The notes: a model not told the origin generated them from the letters alone. Numbered from the stretch's first letter, positions 39,501 to 55,444 are shown. The stretch: 64,000 bases of DNA from Echinarachnius parma (GCA_037951105.1 JBAMJV010005553.1:170899-234898), one strand, 5' to 3'. Translations and numbers: made by a program.

Positions 39501-42500
39501 TATTCTGTCCTTTTTGGAGAGTCAGTTTTTAAAATAGATTCAATTAAATCTCTGATCTGTATTTCATATTTCTTAAGGTCAATATTGAGAGAGGTTGTAT
39601 ACGTACATTCATGGGTTTGATGTTTACGTTTTTGGATTGGACTATCATAATTATTCACATCCAGCGTTCTTCTTTTGGGATGAATTTGATTCATTTGACT
39701 ATTAAAGGACCTCAAGAATACAACGTACTTTGGCACTTATTCCATAGTTGATGACTTGTAAAATAGGTCTGCCGAAAAAAAATCAATGAAAATAAACACA
39801 GTAGTGATTTAAGACTAATTTTCTGATGCCAAATCTCATTTAGCAGCCAGTTTACGCCCCACCCACATTTAGGGTCCAGAATCGGCAGCGTGATTGACAT
39901 GTGATTGACAATTCATTGGCTTACGTCATGACGCGATATCTACAGAATTTAGTTCATTAGTCCGTACTTTAGATGACGTCACATTTTGGCGATTTAAAAG
40001 GGGCGTTCCCAGGACAATTAGATATTTACTAATTACCCCAAAATTGATTGATTTCATGAGAAATGACTGCCAAATTCTTTTTCTTCAGGAAAAATTACAT
40101 ATAGAGAGCCGAATTGTGAAAATTATGCCATCTAGACGCTGTAGGTCCTTTAAATGTGTCACGTGAATAAATGGGAACAGTTGAGATTTCATATTGAGCT
40201 ATTTTCTGATCGCTTGTCATATTAAAATCGCATTTTTGTTGTTGGTGATAATCCTGATAATATACAGTTTTGTATTGCGTGAATCCAATCCGATTTTGAT
40301 GAAATCTGATTATAGATAATCGTCCTATATATATTTCAAAATATCAGTATAATAATTATGTAAACGTGAACTTTTATCAAAAATTCTTTCTTGTACAATT
40401 GTTTCCATGTATTGTGGTCCCATCTATCAAAATGAATACATAATTTAAGTAATTTATTGCATCATGAATAGTAAATACATAATTTGAGTATAAATTCAAT
40501 ACCGTGTGTACTCTGTAGATGTACTCTATAGTATATAGGACATTTGCTTTAATTTCATCATGTATTAAACTGCAGGCCGCGGTTACCATTCATACGCTGT
40601 GAGGGTATATACATTATATGGGGCTGAATTCTTAACCAATATCCTTCTCCATCAGGTAACATCCACAACGAGATGGGTACATAAAAGTACTCTGTGATTC
40701 ATAGGACGTTGAATTCTCAACCCGATACTCGTTTCTCCGTCGGGCAACATCATGTACATGTACATCAGCAACGAGCTATATAGCAAGCTGGTTACATAAA
40801 TGTACTCTGCGAATTGCCAACCCAATATTCATTTCTCTGGCTGGTAACATCATCAAAATATAGATAAATATATTCTCTTTGATTGGAAATAGGGAGCTAA
40901 ATTCACAACCCAATATATCCTATCAGCAACGAGCTAGCATGCAGGCCGGATGGCCGGTTACATAAAATGTACTCGATGATTCATCTGTTCATATAGGGGC
41001 TGAATTCTCAACCCAATATTAATTTATTCAGCAGGTAGCACAAATAAGGGGCTAGCGGACCGCTTTATACATAAAATGTACTCTGTGATTATAGGAGAGG
41101 AATTTTATAACAAAGTATTCATTTCTCCGGCGGGCAACATATAGGATAATAGCAGGTATCTATATCTGGCAGACGTATACAGAGTTTGTTTTCTTCTTGG
41201 AATGAAAGGAAGGCATCGGTATGCGATGACGTTGTTTTTAATGTATCGATGCCGTTGTTTTCATAAATGTGATCCATATTTAGACAAAGAGAGAATTAAA
41301 CATACCTAAGACATGATCAAATACAGAGAGTGGATGGCATTCATCAGAGGACATCGCCCTATTCCTCGCCCATCAAAAGTACAGTCAAACCTGTCTTAGC
41401 GGCCACCTTTCTATATAGCTGCAGCCAACCTGACACCAAACGTGATCTTCTGCATAGGACAACTGTTACGGACCCTGTCTACAGCGGTCATCTGTCTACA
41501 TTGACAACGTATCTGTTTATATAGGCGGTCGTTATACACAGGTTTCACTTTAAGTACAAAAAACATGAAGAAGGGCAAAACATTGGTCTTTATAAGCAGG
41601 TGGTGTTTGTATACAGGTTCATGCAACCTACTTCATATTGATGCATTATAAGTGCATAAAGGTCGCTCGATTAGGTTCGATGGTAAAGTGCGGAAAGCAG
41701 TTGAAAGTTAGGCATGTTTAGGGGGCATTTGATACAAATCAAATAAAAGTTGTTTAAAGCATGGATACACATTTAAATGTAATTTATATAACTTTCCATC
41801 AGCTTCAAAAATATGTATATATACGCTCTGGATGTTTTATTAGAAAACAGATGTTTATAATCGTACACACTTACACTATTGGTATGTTAGCATGGTTAGT
41901 ATAGTGTAAACTGTATACACGTATTTCAATGAAGATATACTCATTACCATTTAATGTTAGTGCTAGCAATGGTACTTAAAGGGGACCACCAGGCAAAGAA
42001 CAACACATTATTATATGTTTTGTTACCGTTTTGTGATATCAAATAGATACCCAACATTTTGCAAAGGGTTGTGTAATTCATAAACAAAGCAATTAATTTC
42101 CACCACTTACGGAACGACTGCTATTTACTGGTTCCATACGGGCCAACCATTTGCGAATGCGCCAATGCAGCTATTCACGCGCACGTTTGTAAACAATAGA
42201 TTACCGGGCGATTCGTTCGCTCTGCATGCATTGCAATTCACCGCATACATAGCAGTCTGCGTAATTCAGACCTCATGAACGCATGCTTTAGAATGGTGAT
42301 GCGTTTCCAATTATATTGTTTTCTTTCTGGAAACATATTTTTGTGAACTTGTTGATGGAATGGAATACTAAAGATGTTACCTTTCTTTAATAAGAATATT
42401 ATTTGTGGGTGGTGGTACCCTTTAACCTTATTGATAGCGCCTATAATAACTTCGTTAGATGAAATATGTTGAATAAATAAATAAATAAATAAACAAGTAA

Positions 42501-45500
42501 GATGGAGTATCATGAAATTCATTTGCAAACTGTCAATGACAGAATGAGGTTAATGGTAGTTTTTGCAAGCTTTTTAAAAATAAAAGAATGGGAATCATCA
42601 CTTCATAATTATTATTCTAAAAATAGGATGTAAAGAAGTCACTTATTGTCGATTGCTTCCAGTGACCAGACTGAACGCAGAGAAAACACACACATATATT
42701 AGCGGCAATAGAGCTAGCCTAATGAACCAATGTGACGTCATCCGTTTTTCTTTCAGACTGTTTTCAAAGGGAATCATTAAAGTAACATAACCAATCGTTG
42801 ACATGAATGAACTATTTTTTGTTTGAATCTATCGAACAGAAGGTTTCACATTAGCAGGACCAACTCGAGGGGTTGCCCTCTTTACAAAGGGCATATGATA
42901 TGCTCGGTTAAAGTGATCTTGTATAACTTGTGTTGACATCTGCAATAATATGTGCAGAAAAAACATTAGCGTTGAGAATAAGGTGTAATGTTTTGACCCG
43001 ATATGTCCACTGAGTAATGTGTGAAAGTCTCATGATTAATGAATTTCATATGGCCAGGGAAAGAGCGAAGAAGTAAAGTATCATAGGCTGAATCACTTTC
43101 ATAAGTCTGTACACAGTTGAGATAATCCTTTAACTTTTTTTTTCTTTTCCAATTTCAATCATAAGTATCTCAATACCGAAATGAAAAGTGCAAAATAAAA
43201 ACTGGTTTAATACTTTTAATATTGAGAGGAAAACATGATGAACCACTAGGGTTTCAAATGCGTAATAGTTGCTTCGGACACAGTTTAATACTAGATCCCT
43301 TTAACAGCATTCTTTTCATATCGAGGCGAACCCAATTCGTTCCGGCCTGACGACTCCAACTTAAAACGGGGACTATCGATCGATCGATCCCTGACCTTAA
43401 TGCGATCGTATACATCGGTTCTTATTTATTATCATTATTGTTTGGTGACAAATCCCTTGCAAATGAGATGTCTGAAGGAAGATAAAAAGCGAAAACTAGG
43501 CCTATTCATTGGCGCGATGACGCCACACAAAACGATACGTGTGGGTCTAGCTAGATTAAATGAACATTTTTGAGAAGATGTTTCATGCTGAGAATGTTAT
43601 TCATTAGCTTGTTTGTTTCTTTTTTTCTTTGCAAATGCGCGAAGAAAAAAAACATTATTTAAGAAGGGATAAACTTCTAACCGTATCATTGGTGTAAATT
43701 TGAACTGCCATTACTCAGTATTTACAGCTAGATAAAAGACTCTGCATTTTGATAGGCTACGGATGGACATACTGATACAAACAAAATGTTGATGCGAAAA
43801 ATGAATACGTTTGTGCCGAAATATTATAAAGGTTAGCACTGTCCAAACGGATAATAAACTTTGTTTTGACTAATAATTAATAGTCACAACTATACGATTA
43901 CTGTTTCAAAGAGAATGGGAAATTCAAATCTACTCAAGATAGTACATTGTATGTTTGTTGATCGAGAAAATTACTTTGCAACATATATACATTACAATGC
44001 ATGTGTATTATCAGCAAAATGACGATAATTATCTTTGGCATGCATATTTCGATAATGTTGCAACATGAAAATAAGGTTTATGGATTACAACCAACGGAAT
44101 CGAGAGATGAAAACGTGTGCCCAACACATCTTACGTGTATGTTCTTATACGTCCCAACCCCTGTTTTCTCCACATGCTAGACATGTGGCCTAAATTACAT
44201 AATTTTGTTGAAAACTCGATGACGTCAATATTCGATCTTCGTTAAATGTGAACCCATCAAGTGCTGTAGTTTTATACAGAGATGCTAATGTGTATGTACA
44301 ATGTACTTTGCACATATTTTGCATGAAGATGTGGAATAATTAAGAAATTCACGAATTGAGTATGTACAGACAAGCGTCATGACTAACTTTAATTAACCTA
44401 CATCCCGTATCAGCTAACCTGAGGTTACCTAACAGTGAGTGAGACCGGTTCTATCTATATTTTATAGTATGTCATTTAAGGGGTAAATATGGTACTTTGT
44501 TGAAGAAAATGATAAATAATATGCGAGAATTAGGTCAAATGCTCAATATCTTCGGCTCTTCGTCTATTAATTCTGAATTAGCCTGGTTTTCAGAAACATT
44601 AATGGGCTATAGCAGGATAATGGACAGTTAAATGCATGTATAACATTAAATAGTTTGAACATTATTTTTTGGTAGAATAAAAACGTATATCGCGCAGAGT
44701 AATAATATTTCATAGTATGGTAAGAAGCTATTAATGTCAGAGGAGTGGATGATTAAACATTATCTACTTTGGGAAACCGGTGGACCATTATCATAATTGT
44801 CAAATCTGTTTACAATAATGGCAATTTAACTTTCTATGGAAACAAACGAGTTTAATGTAAAGTTATACAGCAAATAACAAATAAATAATCTTTTGCGTAG
44901 CGTATAGACGGACTGATCGGAGATACGCAAATTATTTGGGGCATAATTTATGTATTTCTTATTTTTTTCAAGAACCCCATTTTGTTTGTATATTTTCGTC
45001 AAATTATTGGGGGCACATGCCCCCGTACCCCTACGCCCCCCATATAAAGCTATACGCCACTTTAATACTGTTTTGCTCTAAACTGATATAAACACAATTG
45101 GCGGTATTCTACTAAATGTATCAACTTGGGCTGGACTAAGTTTATAACCTTGGACTAACTAATCCACACTTTAGTCCATACCTCAGATTAGTTTGACCTG
45201 CACAATTATCACGTTAGGCTAGCTTAAAGTCAGTCATAAACAGGCCAATATACCAGAATACGAAATTTTAGTCCGGACTAATGTTATCAACTTAGACGGG
45301 GGTTATCTAGTCGACATCACTTAGTTAGCACTTTAGGCCGGACTAATTTACCGGCAAATGATGCTGTTTCATGTATGCACCTCAAGATGGGTACCGAACA
45401 TTGCGTCACGGGGAGATAAAAGGGAATCAATCTTACCAATCTTTAAGTTAATTTATTTCATGACAGATGTAACAAAAGAACAAAGTCCCAGCAGAGGAAG

Positions 45501-48500
45501 CCGCTCATCACGTTCGGCGATTTAATGACCACTCCCAATCAATACCTCAAAGCATAATCTCGTTAACAAATTGCGGTTTACGACCGGACATTTAACAATA
45601 ATTTTATGAGAATGTATCTGTATCATTCTCGATTCCATCTATAAGAAAAAATATTCCATTTTATAGAAACGTTGTTATTCGTGAGGCTTAAACGATAATC
45701 GATACACATTTAAACGTCACTGAGTAAAATGAAACACAAAAGAAAAAGAAACATGAAAACTCTTGCGCAAGGGGAAAGTGACATTAACAATGTTGTTTTC
45801 TCCGAACAATATACGGCCGCATTGTAAGCCAGTATGTAAGTATGTTTTATAGTGTGGATACGCACAGTCATCCTGATTCCCGTGGGGGTAATAAATAGAT
45901 ATCTATTACATCGATTTGGGGGCTATGTGAATCCCCCATGAGCCATCATTTCACACCATCCAACAATGGCAAATTCAATAAAATGTCACCATGCATGTGC
46001 GAATCTATTAGGGTGCAAATTCATACATTGGGGTACATGGAAAAGCAGAGAAAGCTAGGGGCGATTGCATGTATTGCAATGTCTTGGATAAACGGTAACA
46101 AATAGAACAATAAATTAATATCTTGAAATAATAATAATTATGACAGGGCCCCGTTACAGAAAGAGATATAAACGATTGTATAAGTTACAATTTAATTGTA
46201 AGTCAGAAAATTTGGGCGTTTCAACCAATCAGATTGATCTGAAACACATGATCTGACTTACAATTATTGCAAGGAATAATGAATTAAATATGATTTTAAA
46301 ATATAATGCTCTTCGTACATATAATCAGGATGATAATATTAATTGTCATGTGAATTAAACAAAAATCATATTTGAGGGGAATTTATTTTCAATGGGACGC
46401 TTTTGCTAACAGCAAATCATCTCATTACTAAATAATATTTACGACTATCGAATTCGTTTCGAGTGGATAAAAAACGCGTAGGGCTGAACATGTCGGCTGA
46501 AACACACAGCTGAAACATCACTTATACAATATCATTTACAGCTACATTATATACTGTCCTCGTACGTGTTAAGGAAAGTTCTATATTATAATCATCAAAG
46601 TAATCCTATCTAATTACCCTCCCTTTCTGTACTCAAGGCCGAAATTACTACCATCCGATACCATCCTTGCTACAAACATCATTATAATCAGCCGAGGCCA
46701 CTGTCTCATAAATGATTGCTAATTCGATTCTACGAAAATCGAAATAACAGGGATCGATTGTATCATATAGACCCCTATAGATGCAAGAATTATATCATGA
46801 ACAATGTTTTGAGCATTTAGCAGTTTGGTCGTTATTAAAGGGATCTAGTAACTATGTTGACATATGCATACATTCGCGGAGGGTTGATTAAATATGTATT
46901 TCTGTGATATGATAATTATGTCCATTGAGTGATGTGTGAATATTTCATGTTAATGAATGTCATATGGCCGAGTAATGACCGAAAACGCAAATTGTTATAT
47001 ATTATATTCATATTCATTGTCAAAAGTTTGTACCAGTACAAATGATTCCCAAGATTTTTCTCGAAATTCAATCATAATTATCTCAAAAATTGTGAGAAAT
47101 TGTAAAACATAATGCTGGTTTCATGCTTATATTAATATGAGGATATTAACCAGGTATACGTGGAAGGGCCGCTACAGTACACATGCAACTGAGTTTGGTC
47201 GCTTCAGACAAAGTATTATATCTCTTTAAAGGACCTACAGAATACAACGTACTTTGACACTTATTCCATAGTTGATGACTTGAAACATAGGTCTGCCGAA
47301 GAAAAATCCATGAAAATAAACAGAGTAGTGATTTAAGACTAGTTTTCTGATGCCAAATCTCACTTAGCAGCCAGTTTACGCCCCACCCACATTTAGCGTC
47401 CGGAATCAGCAGCGTGATCGACATGTGATTGACAATTCATTGGCTTATACGTCATGACGCGTCATCTACATAATTTAGTTCATTAGTCCGTTCTTTAGAT
47501 GACGTCACATTTTGGCGATTTAAAAGGGGCGTTCCCAGGACAATTAGATATTTACTAATTACCCCAAAATTGATTGATTTCATGAGGAATGACTGCCAAA
47601 TTCTTTTTCTTCGGAAACAATTGCATAAAGAGAGCCGAATTGTGAAAATTAGGCCATCTAGACGCTATAGTTCCTTTAAAGCGATCTCAGCACATTTCCT
47701 GTTCTATCGGACCGAGGCCTCCCTCCTTTGATTACCGATAATGCGAAACGGAACAATTAACTTTCAGTTGATCGATACTTTCACACCATGAATGTGGAAG
47801 TAGTCGAAACTGAATTTTAATAGCCTGAGTAGGAAGAGTACATTATGTGTTGGTGTGAATCGGCAGTTCGATGATAGTTCACACCTTTATATCGTTATTA
47901 GTTGTTGTTGGTATTATCTCCCGATGATTAGATATACGTATGGCTATATGTACTCTTATCTCTGATATATACCTGTCTACATAGACGTTGTAGTTTCAAT
48001 CATTATCATTGATTATTTTGAACAAAAACAAAAATTCTGGAATCGGTTTAATCAAGTTTAATAGTGATTTAATGAGCCTTGCCCAAAACTAGAAAAGTCA
48101 TCTCAGCTCATTTAAGACAACTGAATCGTTTGTAAAGGAGTTACACTTTTCAAGTCAAATGAAACAATTTGAATGAAACTGCATCAAGACATATATACGT
48201 TAGCTGTTGAAGAATGATGTATCAGTCTTTGTATTTTTTCGGGAAACCCAGACCATACGGCTCCGGTCCAGACGCCTTAGTTTGGGGTTCGAGTACCGCG
48301 CCCTTCATGAACTAAAACCTCTGTCTGCACTTCAAGTGGTGGTTCTCAAATTTTCTCCTCTACAGTCTTGTAAATTATTGACAAAGGGGTCATTCGTGTA
48401 CCAGTTCTGCTCAAATAGGATTTGGACCACCTCGGACCTATTGTTCTATTATTTCGGGGGCTCTCAATACCCACCCAAGACTGGGGCGTCCTTCGGGGGA

Positions 48501-51500
48501 TAAAGCAGTGTTTACCGAGATGCTAAGGGCTATTGTTTCTGCTGCAGCCGTTGACATGGTTGAAGTATAAGTAGTTTTTACATCGGCGCGCGTAAGCCCC
48601 GGCGCCATGGGCACTGGGGGTGTACGAGTGGGTTGCGTCAGAATGGAAAGGTATCTTAAGTGGTGTCTAGAAAAATCTTCAAGAGTGCCTTAACCTGTCC
48701 CCTACTAGATGTTGCAACCTTCATATAGAGTTGATACAGGACCCACCGTGTTCCTGTAGGCGATGGGTTAATTAAGACCCCGTCCACAATACGCAGGTTA
48801 CATTTACAACCAGAAGAAGCAATTATAACTAAGACACTAGAGTGGTAAGGGGTGTTAAGTTATGATGTCACACCAGTTCCTGGAATTTCCTCACCATCAA
48901 TGTATCATCGTGAAAAGGGGGAACTATCTCCACGATACAGACACCGCGAACTTTGTCGAGCTCATAGACCATTATAAATATTCAGGCATAGGCTAAACAT
49001 GGTAAATGAGGCATGTTATGTTTAGAGTAAGGAAACATGTGAATAAGAGTAAAACATTTGAGAATAAAGCCGTGTTTATCAAGATGTTAATGATCCATAG
49101 TGTCTTGTAACGATTTTTTTTGTAACGGTTTAGTTGCCGTCTATATGGTTTACTGAATAAGTTATAAATGCCTACCCAGACAACGCTAGTAAGTGACTGT
49201 CATAAGACATCTTTGGTTTGCCTATATTCATCAACATCCAATACGGGTTCTTTTTATTTTAATGGACACAAGTGAGCATTATATGGAGATTTGCAGGTTG
49301 CATGACGATGCAATGGACCATTTCAAAATACGACATCCCAACATTGGCAATGGCACGTGACGTGAGCTAAATGAGATTACTTTCACCGTCAAATAATAGT
49401 AATATAGTCAAGACATGTATCAAGATTGAGAAAAGCCATTATTTCCTACAATTCTTCCTAATATTGTACGCTCTGTCTTTTTCATTGCTCAACCGTGTTT
49501 TGCTTTACTATCTAATACCATGAAATAAATGCAGCGAATTCTTGTTCTTGAACAACCGAATATGTTCATTAACTTTTCTATTCTATTTATTTATTGGTTC
49601 ATTCATGCATTTCATTCAAAACTAGATTCATTCTATTTCGCAGACTGCATTTTCTCGGACTCGAACCTGGCATCATTGGTAGAAACTTCCTTGACGTGAT
49701 TAGATAGTACGTTATCCTGACGTTCTTATTTTACTTACGCACAAGAGCAGCTGCTTGCAGGTCCAATATAACATCTGATTAGGGGACATGTTGGGCCTGA
49801 TTAAACCCAGATCGAAATCGACGACATAAAACACACGGGGTAATTTCGGCCAGTAAATTACGGGGCAATTTTGGGCGCGTAATTGCATGAATGAGTTCTG
49901 GCAGGCGGCTGGGTGTATCCATCCATCCATCCATCCATCCATCCATCCATCCATCCATCCATCCATCCATCCATCCATCCATCCATCCATCCATCCATCC
50001 ATCCATCCATCCATCCATCCATCCATCCATCCATCCATCCATCCATCCATCCATCCATCCATCCATCCATCCATCCATCCATCCATCCATCCATCCATCC
50101 ATCCATCCATCCATCCATCCATCCATCCATCCATCCATCCATCCATCCATCCATCCATCCATCTATCGATCCACCTATTCTATTCATCCTTCAATCCACT
50201 CCTCTCTTCCTCACTTCTCCATATTATCCATCTTCTAACCGAAAGTTTTATTTTTTCTTGAAGTTAGTTCACGTTAACAGGTTTAAAATAAAGAGGGATA
50301 TTATTATTTTAGCAATTTAAAGGAACTGGTAGAACGGATGGGCATGTTTGTACTATTATGTATCTATATTTTACGGGCATTGCATTATTAACGTTTAGGG
50401 GGGAATAGCTAAACTCACTATTATTAAAATGGGATCCTATTATTGTGGGTAAAGTCATTGGTCTTTCCAACTGTGTGAATATTGAGTATTAAAGGGATAG
50501 TTGAGTTTTGGTATAGAGGGCGCTACACAAAATAATTTTTTGTGAGATAATGAAAAACTGAGTGTCAAATTCGAAAGAGCATACAATTTTAATGACAGAA
50601 TAAACTTTATTTGATCAAAATCGGTTCAGAAATGGCTGAAATATCCATAAACATATTACCATTTGTAATAATTGTGGGGCCCCACATTTATTCGATAATT
50701 TTGAACCAGCCGTAAAAAAAAAAAAAATGCTTCCTCTTTTCAAAAATGTACAAAAGAATTTTTTAAATAGTTGTTGATTATCTCTCTATCTAATTACTAT
50801 TTCAACAAAACATCACATGCACAACATTTTATTTAAAATGGCTGAAACCGATGAGTGTTTAGAGAGCGCCCTCTTGGGTTTTAACGGCTCTTTTTGAATG
50901 ATAACAGGCTTTTTACTTATTCATTTGTAATTTTGTATTCCTTTCGAGCATGGTGGAGTTATAACTAATAGTTTGTAATGTAATGGTGCAGGTTTTGGTT
51001 ACTAAAATTCAGTTTGACCCAAACTGTACTCTCTTTACCAGAACTCCACTATCCCTTTAACATTATTGTATCAACAGATTCTGGTATCAAACGGGTTAAC
51101 GAGACAATGATTATGAAAGACATCACAGCTTGAGCTCCCGGAGAGAGTCATGTGAGGAGAATGCAACATCCAGGGTGCGTTTAAATAAATGTGTCCATAC
51201 CAAGAAACAGTGTTATGAAACGTGTTACAAGCCAATCTTTGCACATAGTAAGCATTAGCCTGAAACCAATTTCGAAGCGCTGATTCTTTGCTAAACCATT
51301 CTATTCAAACGCGCCAAAGACGAATGCACGCGCGGGAAAGCGTTATTATCTTCTTGTTTCTGTTTTGTTTTGCCTTGTTCATGACTGTGCTGGATGTCTT
51401 TGATCAAATCGAGCACATGGGTAAATTCGAGTCGATTGGTCAATTAAACGGTCATTAATAAGATGATTAGATTATTGGGTGGTATATAACTTCGAGATTT

Positions 51501-54500
51501 TGACATAGCTACGTGATCAAACTAAGGAAGTTCCGTGATGTGTAATTGCACATCAGTGTTTTGCCATCACTTTCATGTCATTTTAAAATGACTTATGTTA
51601 CAAAATGTATATGACATGTTTGAGTGAATGTTCCAAGTATCGCAACGTATTCGCAGCGTATCATGTTTAAGAAAGGAATTAGTTAGAATGTATCAAGAGA
51701 TAACTATTGCAAGAAATATATTATGATGATCGATCGAAACAGCGTGATGTCGGCATCATATACTAGTTTTAATTAAAGGATGACAATGCAAACACTCAAT
51801 GGAATTATCAAAGATTTGTGGCACATACATGTACATTTTGGTATTTTTTTGAAGAAAAAGAGGTTGATGGACTAACAAATTAAAAAAAAGAGAAATGCAG
51901 TATAAATGTGGTCATAAGTAATGGTTAATCACAAGCCACAACATGACTTTACTATAGTTACGGTGCCCGTGTTGGTGGATTTAAGTGAGATTTTAGTTTC
52001 TTTTGAGGGTTAGTGTAGTTGGTTTCTACTTTCTATATAACGCACGTAAGACGTCATAGCAAAACCACATGCTCCTTAATGGTTTGAGTCAAGTAGGACT
52101 TGGGGATTGTCGTTAATATTTCAGTATTTTAGCTTTGAATAACATGAAAGCGATGCTCTTCCAACCGATAAAGATTGGGATTAGGATCCGAATTTCTATA
52201 ATCCGTATCAAGATCAAGCGTTGAAACTATTAGATCGATTTGTCTCTTCGGCATTAGAAGAATATATTGTATTCCTCGAATATATAGGGACCTTGGGCAA
52301 AGATTCGGCGATTTAAAAGGATCAAACTGTTCATTAGTTCTGCTGGTGCTTAATAACATGTATAATATGGATATAGGGAGTATGTATACCAACTGAAGAC
52401 TTTCCAAGTCTTCTTACCCTCTCCTTTTTGAAGAGATTCGATCTAGTCCGCTGCACATTATTTGATAGATAATCAGACCAAATCCTCTGGCTACACGTAT
52501 GCATCATTGTAAAAGGGATCAATGTACTAGTAACTTGCCAGCGCATGATGACACCAAATGGTGGTTTCTCTAAAGTCTTCAGCGTTCTCCTTGAATAATC
52601 CTCGCCCGAATTCAAAGAAAAAGCAGTGTTTTGACCACTAAACTGACCCACCATTAATCCCCATAATGCCAGTCCATGAGTGGAAGGCCACTGAATTCAT
52701 ACACGACCAAAGCAACCAAGGTTCTGATGGTATCTATCAACAAGTCTAAATAAAAGTTGGTAACAACATCTTCATGACTGTGCTTTTCAAGTACACCATG
52801 GAACCTTCAGCTGAAGAATAGAGATACTACTACTAGTACCGCGCGGCAAGCTATTAATGGGGCAAGAGTAGAGCAGTACAAAAAGTCCAAAAGCATAATT
52901 CGTTATTACTTGTGTTTTAGATGTTGCTTGTATGTTTTAGATGTTGCGGTGAGCCCCCTCCTACCACCCACCCTCTCCTTATATACAATAACTATACCGG
53001 CGATGTAGCTCTTATAACTACAAGCTCAATAAAGAATACCAACATCCCTTTCCAGGACTACCACAGTCCTTTTAGGGACTATCCTCGAAAGAATACCAAC
53101 ACTCAACAGTCCTTCTCAGGACTCTCCAATCCTCCCTTCTTGTATGGTGCAACCGCAAACCAACGTATTACTTGTGTTTTTGCATCATGTATATGCCATT
53201 AAGTCTGAGTGACCAATGTTGATACATGCATCGCCCTCCGACAGGGAAACATTACATTGTCAAGGCCAGGTAAGATTACAGTATGGCATGATTCAAATGG
53301 GGATGTAGCAAAATAAAGACACATTCACAGCAAAACCGAAATAATTATATGTTTCTCTTTGGTTAAAATGTCATCTTTCAATCATTATTTCTCATGACTT
53401 TCCCACGGTATAAGGGTTTGTGAAGATATTACAAGGTATAGCACTCTGAGGGAAGTGGGCGAGGATACAAAATCAAGCCACTGATTGCAGAAAGCGCAAA
53501 TGTGCAATTGTTAACAGTCTGACAGAATGGAGATCTTCCATTTTCAGTTGTGTGCAATCTCCGCTAAACAAACAAGGATGGTTGAAAGAGCGAGAGATCG
53601 GATTGTTTTGAGAAGAAAGGGCAGAGAGCAGTCAATCAATAACACCTTTTGTGTCATCAAATTCGGTTACGACTAGAAAGATTTCCAGCTCAGGTGCCCG
53701 ATGGATAAAAAAAACAAGATGATTTGCAAAGTCATAGTAGATTAAAAACGGAAGAAATGTTATTGAACTGTGTACCAAAACATGATTTATTTCGTACATA
53801 ACAGCCTCCTAGTCCTAGCAACATCATGACTGTGTATGAAGTACAATGCGAATCTGTATAAATGTGAATTTATTGTGCATGTATTGTAGGGGAAAACCCA
53901 TACATTATGTCGGGAAAGACGTGATTGAATTAGCGGAAGAGGTAGAATGTAGGTGACAAGGGACAGTCGATGGAGTAAGATAATCGAATTTAACACTTGC
54001 ATCCCCTCACATCATCGTGACTTTTATCTGACTTGCAATATCCCCTACCCTCAAAGTAAGGATACCTAAAGGGGTGTGACATTATTGCGTTATTCCAGCT
54101 CAACGCGTTTCCTTATAGCTCCATTATGATTAAAGAGGGGTCTGGGATGGTCTCCATCATAATTTGAGGAGTTCACTGATGCAGCGGGAAGGGGGCAACT
54201 TCCAACATTAATCTACCGTGAAATTTCGCTTCGTGACTTTTATCCGACATCGGTCAGTCCTGACATTGATGTACAGATGTAAGGATAGGGGTGTGACATG
54301 GTTGCGTTATTCCGGCTCAACAGGCATGTTTAGTGACCATTACGGAAGGGTCATGGTATACCTGTAGGTGGCCATCGAGTTTAAGAAAGTATATTGGGAG
54401 GGGGCAACCATACCAACATAACTATATCAAAATATATCTACAAAATATCTTGATGCATTATTATGTACGTTATCGTAAATATCAATTTATATCAACAATA

Positions 54501-55295
54501 ATGTGAACGTACAGTATATCTACCGTATCATCGTGACTGTTTCATAACTTCAGAGAGACATACTCCTGTATATGGAGGATTGAGTACCACTTTTCCAGTT
54601 GTCACTAATTGCATATTCTGTAATTTTGACTAAGTTCAATGGATGGTGTTCGTTGTAAATGACATTATATCCACAACAAAAATGAATTAACCAATCAATA
54701 ATCGATATAAAACAGACCACCTTACTTTACTAATCAAACTTGTTTTTCTTTAGCAGCAATAACACTACAGGCAAGCAATCATAAATGACTGATCATCAAT
54801 GTTTTCATTTTAAGAAACAGTGCTACTAAAAGTTATAAAAGGAGATTGCAATGCTCTATCTACATGTATATAGTTAAATCTACTCCATATGGATGATATA
54901 GCAAGTCCGTGTCTGGAAGATGAAATATTAGAAGGCTATTTTATTTATTGTACGTTAGGCCTAATGGACCGAGGTGTGTACCGAAGGAAATTTCATTAAT
55001 GGTTTAACAAAAGGTGCCACCGCCAGTATACCAGACGTTGCCATTAAAACCACTAAAAGGCTCTCAATTCATTACTGCAATTTACAATTTGATTATCTAC
55101 CCCACAAAATGCACACAATTGGTCGTGATGGTTGGGGGTGGCGCGTTGGTGGTAGTGGTATGTGCGTTTATATAGGTGTGTATTTAGAAAAAAGAGTATT
55201 TATGTTTGTTTTGAAGAGATACGTGTGTGTGTGTGTGGGTGTGTGTGTGTGTGCGTGTGTGCGTGTGTGCGTGTGTGCGTGTGTGCGTGTGTGCG

Positions 55296-55362
<67 letters not shown>

Positions 55363-55383
55363 GTGCGTGTGTGCGTGTGTGCG

Positions 55384-55444
<61 letters not shown>

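Noticed and set aside
48207-48503. 98-codon frame with Arg/Leu/Ser bias, possible exon
   Set aside because: It lies in the nAChR intron on the opposite strand, with no recognisable motif and no convincing flanking splice sites.
49712-50320. Long frames of repeated WMDG or SIHP units
   Set aside because: Pure translation of the ATCC microsatellite, which has no stop in any frame.
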